Positions 1-9,848 of a DNA stretch of 64,000 bases are shown here, piece after piece; position 1 is the first letter of the stretch; the number at the start of each line of letters is the position of its first letter. The notes beneath the pieces were generated by a model. That model saw only the letters and a list, made by a program, of their open reading frames with translations, was not told where the DNA came from and made no database searches. The translations under genes were made by a program, and so were the position numbers. The DNA is taken from assembly GCA_030156435.1 (NCBI GenBank), contig JASGMM010000001.1:36418-100417 (forward strand), written 5' to 3'. The stretch comes from Clostridiales bacterium. GTDB taxonomy: Bacteria > Bacillota > Clostridia > Mahellales > Mahellaceae.

Positions 1-998
1 CCATCGCCGATTATAGCACCCTGAAATATTATACAATTATTTACCACAGTCCCTTTGCCGACATGCACCTTTCGGAATAATATGCTGTTTTTTACAGTGC
101 CCTCTATGATAGAACCGTTGCCTATCATAGAGTTTTTTACCACATTGCCTTCAAGATATTTGGCAGGCACTTCAGTAGTAGTCTTGGTATAAATGGGCCG
201 CTCATCCAAAAACAGTTGTTTATATACGCGTGGATTTAGCAGCTCCATACTGGCCTTATAATAAGCATGCAGCGAATTTATACACCTGAGATATCCATTA
301 TACCCAAAAGCCCTTACCTTATAGCGATCCAACGAGCTGTATATAGCGTTCTTTATTTTCCTAAAGCGCCCACTGGTTACGCATTCGGTAAGTATTTCTA
401 TAAAGGTAGATTTCCTCATTAAATACATTTCCATGCAGATATCCGCTTCGTTATCCTTGCCGATGTTTCTACCCACACCTTCAATGCGCCCATCCTCGCC
501 TATGTCAAGCGTCTCACACAGAAAGAAATTATCCTGAGCATCATCGACGTGCTTATACACTATAGTTATATCATTGCCTGATCGCTTGTGAAAATCCATC
601 ACCTCATTGAAGTCTATATTGCACACCATATACGACGACGTCAGCAGAAGATACTCTTGAGCCGAACGCTCGAAATACTCTATATTATTGGCAAAGCTGT
701 ATACATCATCAACGCGTGGCTCCAGTGTACTGAAGTTGAATACGCGTATACCCTCTACCCTGCGGTTTAAATCCCATGGTCGGCCATCCCCAATATGATC
801 GGTCAATGAGCGGCACTGCATCTTGGAAAATATACCGACATTCTCCACTCCAGCATTGCTCAAACTCGATAATATAAAGTCTATCACTCTATACCTGCCG
901 GCTATGGGGACAGAAGCCAACAGCCTGTTTCGTGTAAGCTCCTGTATCATGTCCTCATTCTCGTCCAGATTTATAACGCCCATGCAATTTTTCAACAT
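1..998 (-). CDS. glgD: GlgD-type glucose-1-phosphate adenylyltransferase subunit (partial, 3' end outside window)
   Basis: Non-catalytic or regulatory partner of GlgC in ADP-glucose synthesis for glycogen. About 332 codons are visible, starting MLKNCMGVINLDENEDM; a GlgD is usually about 370 aa, so only the end of the left-handed beta-helix domain is missing. The nucleotidyltransferase part keeps the IAGRYRVIDF and GDGRPWDLNR landmarks, but the GlgC-type GGxGxRL loop is replaced, as usual in GlgD. The ATG follows an AAAGGGG ribosome site just behind the glgC stop, so the pair is probably co-translated. Last visible gene of the glycogen operon. Confidence 0.9.
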   Translation of the reverse strand, partial: MLKNCMGVINLDENEDMIQELTRNRLLASVPIAGRYRVIDFILSSLSNAGVENVGIFSKMQCRSLTDHIGDGRPWDLNRRVEGIRVFNFSTLEPRVDDVYSFANNIEYFERSAQEYLLLTSSYMVCNIDFNEVMDFHKRSGNDITIVYKHVDDAQDNFFLCETLDIGEDGRIEGVGRNIGKDNEADICMEMYLMRKSTFIEILTECVTSGRFRKIKNAIYSSLDRYKVRAFGYNGYLRCINSLHAYYKASMELLNPRVYKQLFLDERPIYTKTTTEVPAKYLEGNVVKNSMIGNGSIIEGTVKNSILFRKVHVGKGTVVNNCIIFQGAIIGD

Positions 999-1012
999 AC
1001 TCAGTCCCCTTT

Positions 1013-2158
1013 CTAATTAGCTACCATACCGGTCTTTATCTCTTCATAAAGGCCTATGGCGGTAACATTTCTGCCGTCACCAACGACGCTGTTTTTGCGT
1101 ATTATAGCATTACTTCCTACTATCGCTTTATTTACTATAGCGTTTTCACCTATATATACGTCGGGCATTATAACCGAATCTATTATCTTGGCATTTCTTT
1201 CTACTTTAACATTTGTAGATAACACCGAATGTATAACTTCGCCGTGTATCTCGCATCCGTCAACCACTATGGAATTCTGGACTTTAGCAGCGTTGCCTAT
1301 ATACTGAGCCGGCATGGCTTGTGCCAACGAATAGACGCGCCATGTAGGATCACCTATATTAAGATCATCATTTTCACTTAAAAGATCCATGTTAGCTTCC
1401 CAAAGGCTTTCCACTGTCCCCACGTCTTTCCAGTAACCTTTAAACGGGTAAGCATACAATCTCTCACCGCGCTCCAGGATAGCCGGTATAACGTTTTTAC
1501 CGAAGTCATGAACAGATTCAGGATTATTAGCATCTTCTATCAAGGCTTCTTTGAGCAATTGCCAGTCAAACACATATATGCCCATAGACGCCTTGGTGCT
1601 CTTGGGGTGTCGAGGCTTTTCTTCAAACTCGTATATAGAAAGGTCGTCATTGGTATTCATGATGCCGAATCTTGAGGCCTCGCTGAGAGGGACATCGGTA
1701 ACAGCTATGGTGCATCGTGCCCCTTTATCCTTATGAAATGCTATCATCTTATTATAGTTCATCTTATAGATATGGTCTCCCGATAGCACCAACACTAGAT
1801 TCGGTTCATACGCATCTATAAAGGGAATGTTCTGGTATACGGCATCGGCTGTGCCCTGATACCAATTGGCCCCCGAGGCCTTCTGATGCGGCGGCAATAT
1901 GAATACCCCGCCATTCAGCCTGTCCAAATCCCAGGGACTACCTACCCCTATATGCGTGTGGAGTTCCATAGGCATATATTGGGTCAGTACCCCCACAGTG
2001 TATATGCCGGAATTGGAGCAGTTGCTCAGCGTAAAATCAATTATCCTATACCTGCCGCCAAATGGCACGGCCGGTTTAGCTAAATTTTGAGTTAGAACAC
2101 CCAGCCTCGAACCTTGACCTCCGGCCAATATCATCGCTACTACTTCCCTTTTTCTCAT
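1013..2158 (-). CDS. glgC: Glucose-1-phosphate adenylyltransferase (ADP-glucose pyrophosphorylase)
   Basis: Makes ADP-glucose from glucose-1-phosphate and ATP, the committed step of glycogen synthesis. The N-terminal nucleotidyltransferase domain has the AGGQGSRL loop, [15 protein letters not shown] and the [11 protein letters not shown] region; the C-terminal third shows the hexapeptide repeats of a beta-helix. I chose the ATG at 2158 (381 aa) because the AAAGGGG site sits 8 nt before it; a GTG three codons upstream overlaps that site. It lies 13 nt downstream of the GH13 gene and 15 nt upstream of glgD, so it is part of one transcript. Allosteric control is expected from the family but cannot be read here. 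Confidence 0.95.
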   Translation of the reverse strand: MRKREVVAMILAGGQGSRLGVLTQNLAKPAVPFGGRYRIIDFTLSNCSNSGIYTVGVLTQYMPMELHTHIGVGSPWDLDRLNGGVFILPPHQKASGANWYQGTADAVYQNIPFIDAYEPNLVLVLSGDHIYKMNYNKMIAFHKDKGARCTIAVTDVPLSEASRFGIMNTNDDLSIYEFEEKPRHPKSTKASMGIYVFDWQLLKEALIEDANNPESVHDFGKNVIPAILERGERLYAYPFKGYWKDVGTVESLWEANMDLLSENDDLNIGDPTWRVYSLAQAMPAQYIGNAAKVQNSIVVDGCEIHGEVIHSVLSTNVKVERNAKIIDSVIMPDVYIGENAIVNKAIVGSNAIIRKNSVVGDGRNVTAIGLYEEIKTGMVAN

Positions 2159-2171
2159 AACGCGCACCCCT

Positions 2172-3947
2172 TTACATGAATATTTTAAAATCTAATGCGT
2201 TTATATCTATGCTAACCCCTTGTGTAGGAACGTCTACAGATACAGCCCTCTCAACATTCCTGTTTATAAACACAAAGGCTTTGCTCCCTTCATATGACCT
2301 CTCATAGCATAACACATCTCTGCCGGATGGATGAAATTTAAAATCCCCTTTATCAAATATATCGGTATTTCTTAAATCGGACATTCGCTTGTAAAAGGCT
2401 AAAATATCATCGTTCTCTCTACCCCATGGATATGTTCTCCTATTATCCGGATCTGTGCCCCCTTTGATGCCGACTTCATCACCATAGTATATAAGCGGCA
2501 CGCCAGGAAACGTCATCTGTATAACCACAGCCAGCTTGGCATACTTATATGCGTTTTCCCCCTTATCTTCGAAAACAGTAAATATCCTTTCGGTATCGTG
2601 CGTGCCCAGCACATTCAATGCCGCACAAAAGGTCTCGCGCGGATAATTTTCGTACAAGCTCATCATGCGCCTTGTAAATCCTGCAGAGTCTATATCACCT
2701 CTTAAAAAGCCTATAACCGCATTCCTAAACGGATAATTGGTCACTGAATCCAATTCGTTCCCAAAAAGATATCTCCGCCTTCTGGAGTAACTCACTTTAT
2801 TTGATGCATCTTCCCACACCTCTCCTATAAGCACGCTGTCTTTATTCACTTGTTTCATTTCGGCCTTAAAGGCTTCTATAAATTCATCGGGCAGCTCATC
2901 TGCCACATCCAGCCTCCAGCCGTACGCTCCCGCATTCATCCAATGTTTTAATACCGAGTCACCGTCGTATATTATAAAATTCTGGTAACTAGGAGCGAGT
3001 TCATTAACGTTCGGAAGATTTTTTATATTCCACCAACATTCATACTCATAAGGGTATTGTGTGAACCGGTACCAGCTATAATAAGGAGATTCTTTGGACT
3101 GATACGCCCCAATGCTGTCATATCGTCCAAATTTATTGAAATATATGCTGTCAGCCCCGGTATGGCTGAACACACCGTCCAATATTATTTTTATGCCTCT
3201 CTTGCCCGCTTCTATGCATAGTTTTTTGAACAAGCTTTCATCGCCATACATAGGGTCTATTTTTTTATAGTCCCCTGTATCATATTTATGATTGCTGCTG
3301 GCCTCAAAAATAGGGTTTAGGTATATGGCCGTAACATTTAACGATTTAAGATAATCCAGTTTTGCCATAACGCCCTTCAGATTGCCGCCGAAGAACTCCC
3401 AGCGTTCTATATCATCCTCTTTATTTCTTATATACATCGGGTCATCGTCCCAGCATCCATATATAAAACTGTTTTGCTTGGGATTTGATACTTTGCCATC
3501 CTCATTGCCGTTCAAAAACCTATCAACGAATATCTGATAGACTATACCCTCCTTAAACCATTGTGGTACGGTAAAGCCTTTATAGACCGTGATTTGATAA
3601 GGCGGAGGTACCGCATCGTACAGCTTGCCCGTACCTCCCATACCGTCCTGTTGGCACCCATAATAGAGCACATTTTGCCCTGCATACAGTATAAAATAAT
3701 AATTTATAAGGCCGGTATATTCATCGCCTATATCTACCCTTCCTTCAAAAGCGTGACCTTCTGCCCCGGCAGCCTTCGTCATAGATAAGATTTGTTCGCT
3801 GCCGTCGAAAAACTTCAGTGCTAATTCAGCGTTTTCGATACCACCCGCTTTAATCCTCAATGTCACTGTACTGCCGCTTTTAACCGCCCCAAACGGCGTA
3901 CGATAAAATGTATCATGCGAATCATGTTTGGCGTAAACCTCTATCAT
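2172..3947 (-). CDS. GH13 alpha-glucanase, neopullulanase/cyclomaltodextrinase-like
   Basis: 591 aa, no signal peptide, so a cytoplasmic alpha-glucan hydrolase or debranching-type enzyme. An N-terminal beta-sandwich of about 130 residues (CBM34-like) precedes the TIM barrel. Conserved GH13 regions are visible: DGVFSHTG, the nucleophile region GWRLDVADE, the acid/base region LIGEVWED and the third carboxylate in LGTHDTER. The CBM34-like front favours the neopullulanase/maltogenic amylase group. Between glgP and glgC, 12 nt after glgP, it would trim limit dextrins left by the phosphorylase. Exact specificity cannot be told from sequence. Confidence 0.9.
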   Translation of the reverse strand: MIEVYAKHDSHDTFYRTPFGAVKSGSTVTLRIKAGGIENAELALKFFDGSEQILSMTKAAGAEGHAFEGRVDIGDEYTGLINYYFILYAGQNVLYYGCQQDGMGGTGKLYDAVPPPYQITVYKGFTVPQWFKEGIVYQIFVDRFLNGNEDGKVSNPKQNSFIYGCWDDDPMYIRNKEDDIERWEFFGGNLKGVMAKLDYLKSLNVTAIYLNPIFEASSNHKYDTGDYKKIDPMYGDESLFKKLCIEAGKRGIKIILDGVFSHTGADSIYFNKFGRYDSIGAYQSKESPYYSWYRFTQYPYEYECWWNIKNLPNVNELAPSYQNFIIYDGDSVLKHWMNAGAYGWRLDVADELPDEFIEAFKAEMKQVNKDSVLIGEVWEDASNKVSYSRRRRYLFGNELDSVTNYPFRNAVIGFLRGDIDSAGFTRRMMSLYENYPRETFCAALNVLGTHDTERIFTVFEDKGENAYKYAKLAVVIQMTFPGVPLIYYGDEVGIKGGTDPDNRRTYPWGRENDDILAFYKRMSDLRNTDIFDKGDFKFHPSGRDVLCYERSYEGSKAFVFINRNVERAVSVDVPTQGVSIDINALDFKIFM

Positions 3948-3959
3948 AAAGCCCCTTCT

Positions 3960-6398
3960 TTATAGATTTTTGTATAAATAATCTGATCCCCATATGCCTA
4001 CGGCATATTCCTCAATGGTCCTGTCGCTAGAAAATATGCCAGAATGGGCTATATTTACTATAGCCATCTTATTCCATTTAATGCGATCCTCGAACATTTC
4101 ATCCACCCTAGCCTGTGCTTCCAAGTACGGCACGAAATCCTTTAGCACGAAGAATTCATCGTTATATGTCGTCAAACTATCATATACGGCACGGAATTTA
4201 TCCTTATCTTTAGAATATTTGCCGTTTATAAGGTCATCCAGCACGCGTTTTAACGCCGGAGCAGCCTCTATTACATCAGCCGCTGAATAACCGCCGTTTC
4301 GATAATAATTCAGCACCTCTTTGCTGGTCAGGCCAAATATGACTATATTATCATCGCCTACCTCATCGCGTATTTCTATATTAGCCCCATCCAACGTTGC
4401 AATGGTTATGGCACCGTTCATCATAAACTTCATATTACTGGTACCCGATGCTTCTTTGGTGGTAGTGGATATCTGTTCGCTGAGGTCGGATGCCGGTATT
4501 ATAACCTCAGCCAGCGATACTCGGTAATTTTCCAAAAAAACCACTTTCATGAGGTCGTTGACCCTCGGATCATTGTTTATCTTATCAGCTATAGCATTTA
4601 TCAGCTCTATAATATTTTTTGCCAAATAATAACCGGGTGCTGCCTTACCGGCAAATATGAATGTCCTGGGCACTATATTCACATGCGGATTATCCAGCAA
4701 CCTATTATAGAGGTCCATTATGCGCAGGCAATTCAGCGTTTGCCTTTTATAGGCATGTATGCGCTTTATATGGGAGTCGAACATAGAAGACGGGTCGACA
4801 GTTATGTCATTGTGTTCTTTTATATAATGAGCCAACCTCTCTTTATTAGCTTTTTTTATACTCTCTAACTCGGCTTGAACAGCACCATCATAAGCATATC
4901 TCTCAAACCGTTCCAAGTCGATGGGGTGTCTTATCCAACTATCCCCTATAGTTTGCCTTAACAGCGATGCAAGGCCCGGATTAGCCTTCATAAGCCATCT
5001 GCGATGCGTTATACCGTTGGTCTTATTGTTGAACTTTTTGGGATCCAGATAATAAAAATCCGCCATGACCTCTTTCTTAAGTATTTCAGTATGCAGCTTA
5101 GCCACGCCGTTTACGCTGTGTGAGCCTACCACTGCCAGATGGGCCATGCGCACATAGCCGTCTGCTATTATAGCCATCCTGGCTATCTTATCCCATTGCC
5201 CCGTATAAAGATTCCACAACTGCCTGCAGAATCTCTCATTTATCTCGTTGACTATCATATAAATACGCGGCAACAACTCCTGGAACATGGATACCGGCCA
5301 TTTTTCCATAGCTTCGGGCATAATGGTATGGTTGGTAAACGACATGACATCGGTGGTTATACGCCACGCCTCATCCCATCCCAAACCCTCTTCATCCATC
5401 AGTATTCTCATGAGTTCCGGTATAGCAAGGGCCGGATGCGTGTCATTTATATGGACAGCTATACTGTCATCCAATTCCTTTATATTGCCTCCACAAGCTT
5501 TAAACTTCTTTATAATGCTCTGTATACCGGCAGATACGAAGAAGTATTGCTGTTTTAACCTCAGTTTCCTGCCTTCATAAAATGTGTCATCAGGATAAAG
5601 CACCTGGGAAATCGCCTCTACAGAATTCCTATAATCCACAGCTTTTGAATATTCGCCCCTGCTGAACGAGGAAAAGTCAAATTCATCCACAACAGGCTCG
5701 GCGCTCCACAGCCTAAGCGTATTTACAGTGCCATTTTCATAACCCACTATAGGTATGTCATAAGGAACTGCCATAACCGGCTCATAATCCCTCTGATAAA
5801 ATACAAGGCGTCCACCCTGGTTTATCATATCCACATATCCCCCGAATTTAACTATCTCAGCCTCATCGGGTTTTTTTATTTCCCATACGTTACCGTTTTT
5901 CAGCCAATCGTCAGGCGCTTCCACCTGAGCCCCGTCGATTATCTTCTGCTCAAAGAATCCATACTTATATCTTATGCCGCAGCCATGGCCGTATATATTC
6001 AACGATGCCATGGAATCCAGGAAGCACGCGGCCAGCCGACCCAAGCCTCCATTGCCCAAACCTTGATCCTCTTCCAATTCCTCCAGCTTATCCAGATCTA
6101 TACCCAATTCAGAAAGCGCCTCTTTACACATATCCCTTATACCTAGGTTGAGAAGTGTAGTTCCTAAAAGTCTGCCCAATAAGAATTCCATAGAAAAGTA
6201 ATATACTTGTTTTTGGTGCGAAAATGAGCATTTTTTATTGCTGGCCACCCATAATTTTGCTACATAATCCCTTATTAAGCCGGCCAGCGCTTCATATTTA
6301 TCATAATCCGCTCCTTCCGACAATTCTTTACCGTTTATCTCTATAAACTTCTCCTGGTAATCGCTTTTGAATTTATCTTTATTTATATTTAGTAGCAT
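3960..6398 (-). CDS. glgP: Glycogen/maltodextrin phosphorylase
   Basis: GT35 enzyme of 812 aa, normal family length. It releases glucose-1-phosphate from glycogen chain ends using phosphate. The pyridoxal-phosphate lysine is K657 in EASGTSNMKFMMNG; the N-terminal part has the YYFSMEFLLGR and EDQGLGNGGLGRLAAC signatures. Cytoplasmic. Starts 24 nt after glgA behind GAGG and is followed by the GH13 gene, so synthesis and breakdown of glycogen are in the same operon. Confidence 0.96.
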   Translation of the reverse strand: MLLNINKDKFKSDYQEKFIEINGKELSEGADYDKYEALAGLIRDYVAKLWVASNKKCSFSHQKQVYYFSMEFLLGRLLGTTLLNLGIRDMCKEALSELGIDLDKLEELEEDQGLGNGGLGRLAACFLDSMASLNIYGHGCGIRYKYGFFEQKIIDGAQVEAPDDWLKNGNVWEIKKPDEAEIVKFGGYVDMINQGGRLVFYQRDYEPVMAVPYDIPIVGYENGTVNTLRLWSAEPVVDEFDFSSFSRGEYSKAVDYRNSVEAISQVLYPDDTFYEGRKLRLKQQYFFVSAGIQSIIKKFKACGGNIKELDDSIAVHINDTHPALAIPELMRILMDEEGLGWDEAWRITTDVMSFTNHTIMPEAMEKWPVSMFQELLPRIYMIVNEINERFCRQLWNLYTGQWDKIARMAIIADGYVRMAHLAVVGSHSVNGVAKLHTEILKKEVMADFYYLDPKKFNNKTNGITHRRWLMKANPGLASLLRQTIGDSWIRHPIDLERFERYAYDGAVQAELESIKKANKERLAHYIKEHNDITVDPSSMFDSHIKRIHAYKRQTLNCLRIMDLYNRLLDNPHVNIVPRTFIFAGKAAPGYYLAKNIIELINAIADKINNDPRVNDLMKVVFLENYRVSLAEVIIPASDLSEQISTTTKEASGTSNMKFMMNGAITIATLDGANIEIRDEVGDDNIVIFGLTSKEVLNYYRNGGYSAADVIEAAPALKRVLDDLINGKYSKDKDKFRAVYDSLTTYNDEFFVLKDFVPYLEAQARVDEMFEDRIKWNKMAIVNIAHSGIFSSDRTIEEYAVGIWGSDYLYKNL

Positions 6399-6422
6399 AT
6401 GATTACCTCACATCTATATCCA

Positions 6423-7850
6423 TTAAGTTATGCTTTTATATAACTCCATGTACTCTCTGGCAGAATTTTGCCAACTATTGTCGCAATTCATCGCCTGTAC
6501 AACTATATTATACCATATTTCTTCATCATAACGATAGTATTTCAGCGCCATGTCTAAAATTTTTGTTAAAGTCAGTGGGTCATATGACACAAAGCTAAAT
6601 CCAGTACCTTCGCCAGTAAATTCATTATAAGGTTTTACGGTATCTTTAAGACCACCCGTTTCATGAACCAGCGGCAGGCTTCCGTAACGCATGGCTATAA
6701 GCTGGCTTAATCCGCACGGCTCGAACAAAGATGGCATAAGGAAGATATCCGATGAGGCATATATCTTATGTGCCAACACATCATCGAATAATATATTGGC
6801 CGATACCTGCCCTGGATACATGCGCTCAAGGTTTCTGAAAAACCATTCGGCATTATGTTCGCCGGTACCCAGCACCACCAATTGGATGCCCATTTTAAGC
6901 ATATCATGTGCTGCCGCCTCTATAAGCCCTACACCCTTCTGCCATGTCAGCCTTGATATCATGCCGATCATCGGCATATGTTCATCTATACTCAAACCCA
7001 GTTGCTTTTGAAGCTTTAATTTATTTTCTGTCCTTGTTTTGACAGTTTCCACATCATAATTTTTGAATATATATTTATCTACGGCAGGATCATATATTTC
7101 ATAGTCTATACCGTTTATTATGCCATGAAGGTGATCGCGGCGACTTCTCAAAAGACCGTCCATGCGCTCTCCATATTGTGGCGTCTGTATCTCCTCGGCA
7201 TAGGTTTTGCTTACGGTGGTTATTTCATCGGCAAAGCTTATGCCTCCCTTCATAAAACTGACGGCGCCATAGAATTCCAAAGTGCCGTTATAATAGAGTT
7301 CTTGTCCTAAGCCGAAAAGATCCGATAATATATTGGGATCAAAATTGCCCTGATATGCCAGATTATGTATGGTAAATACCGTCTTTATATCGCTGTAAAA
7401 TGGATCATATTGATACTGAATCTTATATAGAACCGGCACCATCGCGGTTTGCCAATCATTGCAATGTATAATATCGGCCTTCCAGTGTATTTCTTTAAGC
7501 AGCATCAACACCGCGCGATCAAAAAATGCAAACCGCTCGGCTTCATCGTCATATCCGTAGCATCCGTCTCTCAAGAAATAATACTCATTGTCGATAAGGT
7601 AATATGTCACGCCGTCGACGTTATATTCAAAGATACCGCAATATTGATTGCGCCAGCCCACCGGTACCATAAACCATTTTACGAAATTGAGGTCTTCCGC
7701 CGGCACCTTCATGTTTTTATATTTTGGCATCACCACTCTAACATCCACGTCCATGCGCTTGAGGTATTTGGGCAATGCGTATGAAACATCGGCAAGACCT
7801 CCTGTTTTTATGAATGGCTCAGCCTCAGATGTTGCAAATAAGACGTTCAT
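6423..7850 (-). CDS. glgA: Glycogen synthase (ADP-glucose)
   Basis: GT5 retaining glycosyltransferase, 475 aa, that extends alpha-1,4-glucan chains from ADP-glucose. The ADP-glucose-binding KTGGLADV motif starts at K15; the C-terminal GT-B half has SRLTWQKG and the catalytic-loop sequence PSLFEPCGLSQLIAMRYG. Begins 32 nt after the TVP38-family gene with an AAAGGGG site. First dedicated glycogen gene of the operon. Confidence 0.96.
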   Translation of the reverse strand: MNVLFATSEAEPFIKTGGLADVSYALPKYLKRMDVDVRVVMPKYKNMKVPAEDLNFVKWFMVPVGWRNQYCGIFEYNVDGVTYYLIDNEYYFLRDGCYGYDDEAERFAFFDRAVLMLLKEIHWKADIIHCNDWQTAMVPVLYKIQYQYDPFYSDIKTVFTIHNLAYQGNFDPNILSDLFGLGQELYYNGTLEFYGAVSFMKGGISFADEITTVSKTYAEEIQTPQYGERMDGLLRSRRDHLHGIINGIDYEIYDPAVDKYIFKNYDVETVKTRTENKLKLQKQLGLSIDEHMPMIGMISRLTWQKGVGLIEAAAHDMLKMGIQLVVLGTGEHNAEWFFRNLERMYPGQVSANILFDDVLAHKIYASSDIFLMPSLFEPCGLSQLIAMRYGSLPLVHETGGLKDTVKPYNEFTGEGTGFSFVSYDPLTLTKILDMALKYYRYDEEIWYNIVVQAMNCDNSWQNSAREYMELYKSIT

Positions 7851-7882
7851 TCTTTATCCCCTTTCTGTTTTTGCGATAGGTT

Positions 7883-8569
7883 TTATGAATCGCGCAATTT
7901 TTTATCGATTTGTTCTAAAATAGCCCTGCCTTTAAATATACCTAAAAGAAAGAGACTCGCCGCTATGACAGCAATACCAGCTAACAGCCAGTAATTTCTC
8001 TCGACTATATTAGAACCCCAATAGGCTGAAATCAGTATACCGGGTAGCCTGGCTATAAACGTTATAATAAAGAAATTACGGAACCGTATAGGCGAAAGAC
8101 CCGCTGCATAAGCCAGCACGTCCTTCGGCAAACCGGGTATAAGAAATATAAGAAATAATAAGGCCTCGCCCTTAGGCTGGTTTATAAAATCATCGAATTT
8201 ATGAACCCTCTCGCACCCTATAATACTCTCTATAGCTCTACGCCCAAGCAATCTGGCCAACCCAAAACATATGAGCGAGCCTATTGTTATTCCTATGGAT
8301 GACAAAAGCGTACCCAAGAGCGTCCCATATAAATAGCCTCCTGCTATCTGAACCACTTCTCCGGGTACTATAAATACTATGACCTGCAATACCTGTACTA
8401 TGATAAACACTGCAAATCCCATGCTGCCGTAGCCCTGTATCCACAGGCGAAATCTATCGGCATCGCGTACCAATTCGATAAAGGGCTGAGCAAGGAATAT
8501 CATAGCGATGATGATGGCAACAATAAGTAAGATAAACGGCAGTATCTGCCGAAATGTATTTTTCTTCAT
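7883..8569 (-). CDS. TVP38/TMEM64 (DedA-like) membrane protein
   Basis: 228 aa with five or six hydrophobic segments. The family signature is present: an Fxx..PGEVVQIAGGYLYG stretch about residue 70-85 and a later FLIPGLPKDVLAYAAG, the two re-entrant loop motifs of the VTT/SNARE-associated domain. Members are thought to act in lipid or small-molecule movement across the membrane; the substrate here is unknown. Its start overlaps the trpG stop by 4 nt (ATGA), so translation is coupled. Its link to glycogen is not obvious. Confidence 0.85.
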   Translation of the reverse strand: MKKNTFRQILPFILLIVAIIIAMIFLAQPFIELVRDADRFRLWIQGYGSMGFAVFIIVQVLQVIVFIVPGEVVQIAGGYLYGTLLGTLLSSIGITIGSLICFGLARLLGRRAIESIIGCERVHKFDDFINQPKGEALLFLIFLIPGLPKDVLAYAAGLSPIRFRNFFIITFIARLPGILISAYWGSNIVERNYWLLAGIAVIAASLFLLGIFKGRAILEQIDKKLRDS

Positions 8570-9147
8570 CGTTTAAGCGATTTAACCATACCTATAAAAT
8601 TACTTAAAAGCTCTCGACCCTGATGGGTCAATATAGCTTCCGGATGAAACTGTACCCCTTCTATAATATAATTTTTATGCCTTATACCCATAATCTCTCC
8701 ATCTTCTGTAGTAGCCGTAATCTCGATATCATCCGGTATGCTGTTTGGTTCCAGCACCAGCGAATGATAGCGACAAACACGGAGCGGGTTATCAATGCCT
8801 TTATATATAGTCCGTCCATCATGTTGCATAAAAGATATTTTGCCGTGCACTGGTTGGGCCGCTTTAACCACCCTTGCCCCAAATACCTGTCCTATAGCTT
8901 GATGCCCCAGACATACACCTAACATAGGTATCCGCCCAGCAAACCGCCTTATAGCATCCATAGTTACACCTGCCTTGTCAGGTGTGCAAGGCCCAGGCGA
9001 TATAACCAACATATCGGGTTGCATCTGTTCTATTTCATCCAATTTTATGGCGTCATTTCTATATACTTTTACATCCTGCCCCAATTCTCCGAAATATTGT
9101 ACCAGGTTATAAGTAAAAGAATCGTAGTTATCGATCATCAACAACAT
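8566..9147 (-). CDS. Anthranilate/aminodeoxychorismate synthase glutaminase subunit
   Basis: Class I glutamine amidotransferase, 193 aa, which supplies ammonia to anthranilate (TrpE) or aminodeoxychorismate (PabB) synthase. The nucleophile is C79 in GVCLGHQAIGQVFG, the oxyanion region is SPGPCTP, and the His/Glu pair is in VQFHPEAILT. No trpE, pabB or other pathway gene is next to it, so whether it is TrpG, PabA or a shared subunit is undecided. It heads the glycogen operon, with a GAGGAG site before ATG. Confidence 0.88.
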   Translation of the reverse strand: MLLMIDNYDSFTYNLVQYFGELGQDVKVYRNDAIKLDEIEQMQPDMLVISPGPCTPDKAGVTMDAIRRFAGRIPMLGVCLGHQAIGQVFGARVVKAAQPVHGKISFMQHDGRTIYKGIDNPLRVCRYHSLVLEPNSIPDDIEITATTEDGEIMGIRHKNYIIEGVQFHPEAILTHQGRELLSNFIGMVKSLKR

Positions 9148-9187
9148 AGCTAATCTCCTCTCCTCTCATCTCGTCTATTATGCATTT

Positions 9188-9216
9188 ATTCTAACATTTT
9201 TTACGAACGAGCGCAA
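9188..9216 (-). promoter_or_regulatory. Candidate sigma-A promoter of the trpG-glg operon
   Basis: On the minus strand: TTGCGC, 17 nt, TAGAAT. The predicted start lies about 35 nt before the trpG ATG. It sits between the gene and the repeat at 9223-9472, so transcription starts just beyond the repeat edge. Confidence 0.4.
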
Positions 9217-9222
9217 CAATTC

Positions 9223-9472
9223 AAAACATATGTTCTTTGATTCGTAATATAGCAAATTCAGCGCGTGCAATGATATAAAGTCTGCGCTCGCTACAGGCTT
9301 GACATATATACTTCGCTACGGCTGTGAAGCTGGACCACTACGCAATCAAAGATTGTTGTGGTCCTACGCTTCAAAAGCCCGATCAGCATATATGTCAAGC
9401 CTCATGCCACGTAATGATTGCTTACTTACAACTCGTTTCAGTCACATATTACTAATCGCAAAACATATGTTT
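9223..9472. repeat. Palindromic repeat element, copy A (MITE-like)
   Basis: About 250 bp filling the gap between trpG and the encapsulin cargo gene. Outer inverted ends are GATTCGTAATAT (left) and ATATTACTAATC (right). The core at 9296-9401 is a long hairpin closed by perfect 14-bp arms (GGCTTGACATATAT / ATATATGTCAAGCC), with an inner GGACCAC...GTGGTCC stem. The same core, in the opposite orientation, is at 46057-46162. No transposase is encoded, so it could be a MITE or a structured RNA repeat. AACATATGTT occurs just outside both ends. Confidence 0.8.
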
Positions 9473-9516
9473 ATATATAAAAGGAGAGAACGACTTAGAC
9501 CGCTCTCTCCTTTTTC
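9473..9516 (-). terminator. Rho-independent terminator of the encapsulin operon
   Basis: An 11-bp stem (AAAAGGAGAGA / TCTCTCCTTTT) with a 14-nt loop starts directly after the cargo stop codon; on the minus strand it runs into CCTTTTATATATAA. Confidence 0.75.
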
Positions 9517-9517
9517 A

Positions 9518-9847
9518 TCATACATTACCTACCGTAAATCCGCCGGACGAGGCTTTAGAAGCTGCTTCATTCTCAAAATGATCCTCTTCAAATTTTTGAT
9601 TTTGAACCGGATCAAATCTCTGAAGCAGATGCGTCAATTCAGCAATATGCTCCTTTTCTTCGTCCCTTATATGAGCAAGGATTTCTTTTATTTCCGGGAT
9701 ATCTATAGAATCGATGTGATACTGATAATTGTTTGTAGCATCTATTTCCCCGGCTATGTCTTCCCTGAGCCATATCAAGAACTGCTCTAGGCCTTCCGTC
9801 TTATATCTGTTACCATTGTTAGAAGCAGAACCATTTCCATATGCCAT
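9518..9847 (-). CDS. Encapsulated ferritin-like cargo protein (EncFtn family)
   Basis: 109 aa, matching the short two-helix encapsulated ferritins. Residues 18-80 carry the half-ferritin fold; E34, Y41 and the ExxH pair E64/H67 in ILAHIRDEEKEH line up with the ferroxidase residues known for Rhodospirillum EncFtn (E32, Y39, E62, H65). After an acidic linker the protein ends in SGGFTVGNV, a typical encapsulin cargo-loading peptide. It should oxidise Fe(II) inside the shell for iron storage. It begins 1 nt after the shell stop, with its AAGGAGGTG site inside the shell gene. Shell first, cargo second is less usual than the reverse order. Confidence 0.9.
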   Translation of the reverse strand: MAYGNGSASNNGNRYKTEGLEQFLIWLREDIAGEIDATNNYQYHIDSIDIPEIKEILAHIRDEEKEHIAELTHLLQRFDPVQNQKFEEDHFENEAASKASSGGFTVGNV

Positions 9848-9848
9848 A

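Noticed and set aside
5139-5558. Long plus-strand frame inside glgP
   Set aside because: Antisense to a conserved phosphorylase reading frame; no start signals.
9299-9790. Single long plus-strand protein running from the repeat through the encapsulin cargo gene
   Set aside because: The second half is antisense to the EncFtn gene and crosses its terminator; only the repeat part is shared with copy B.
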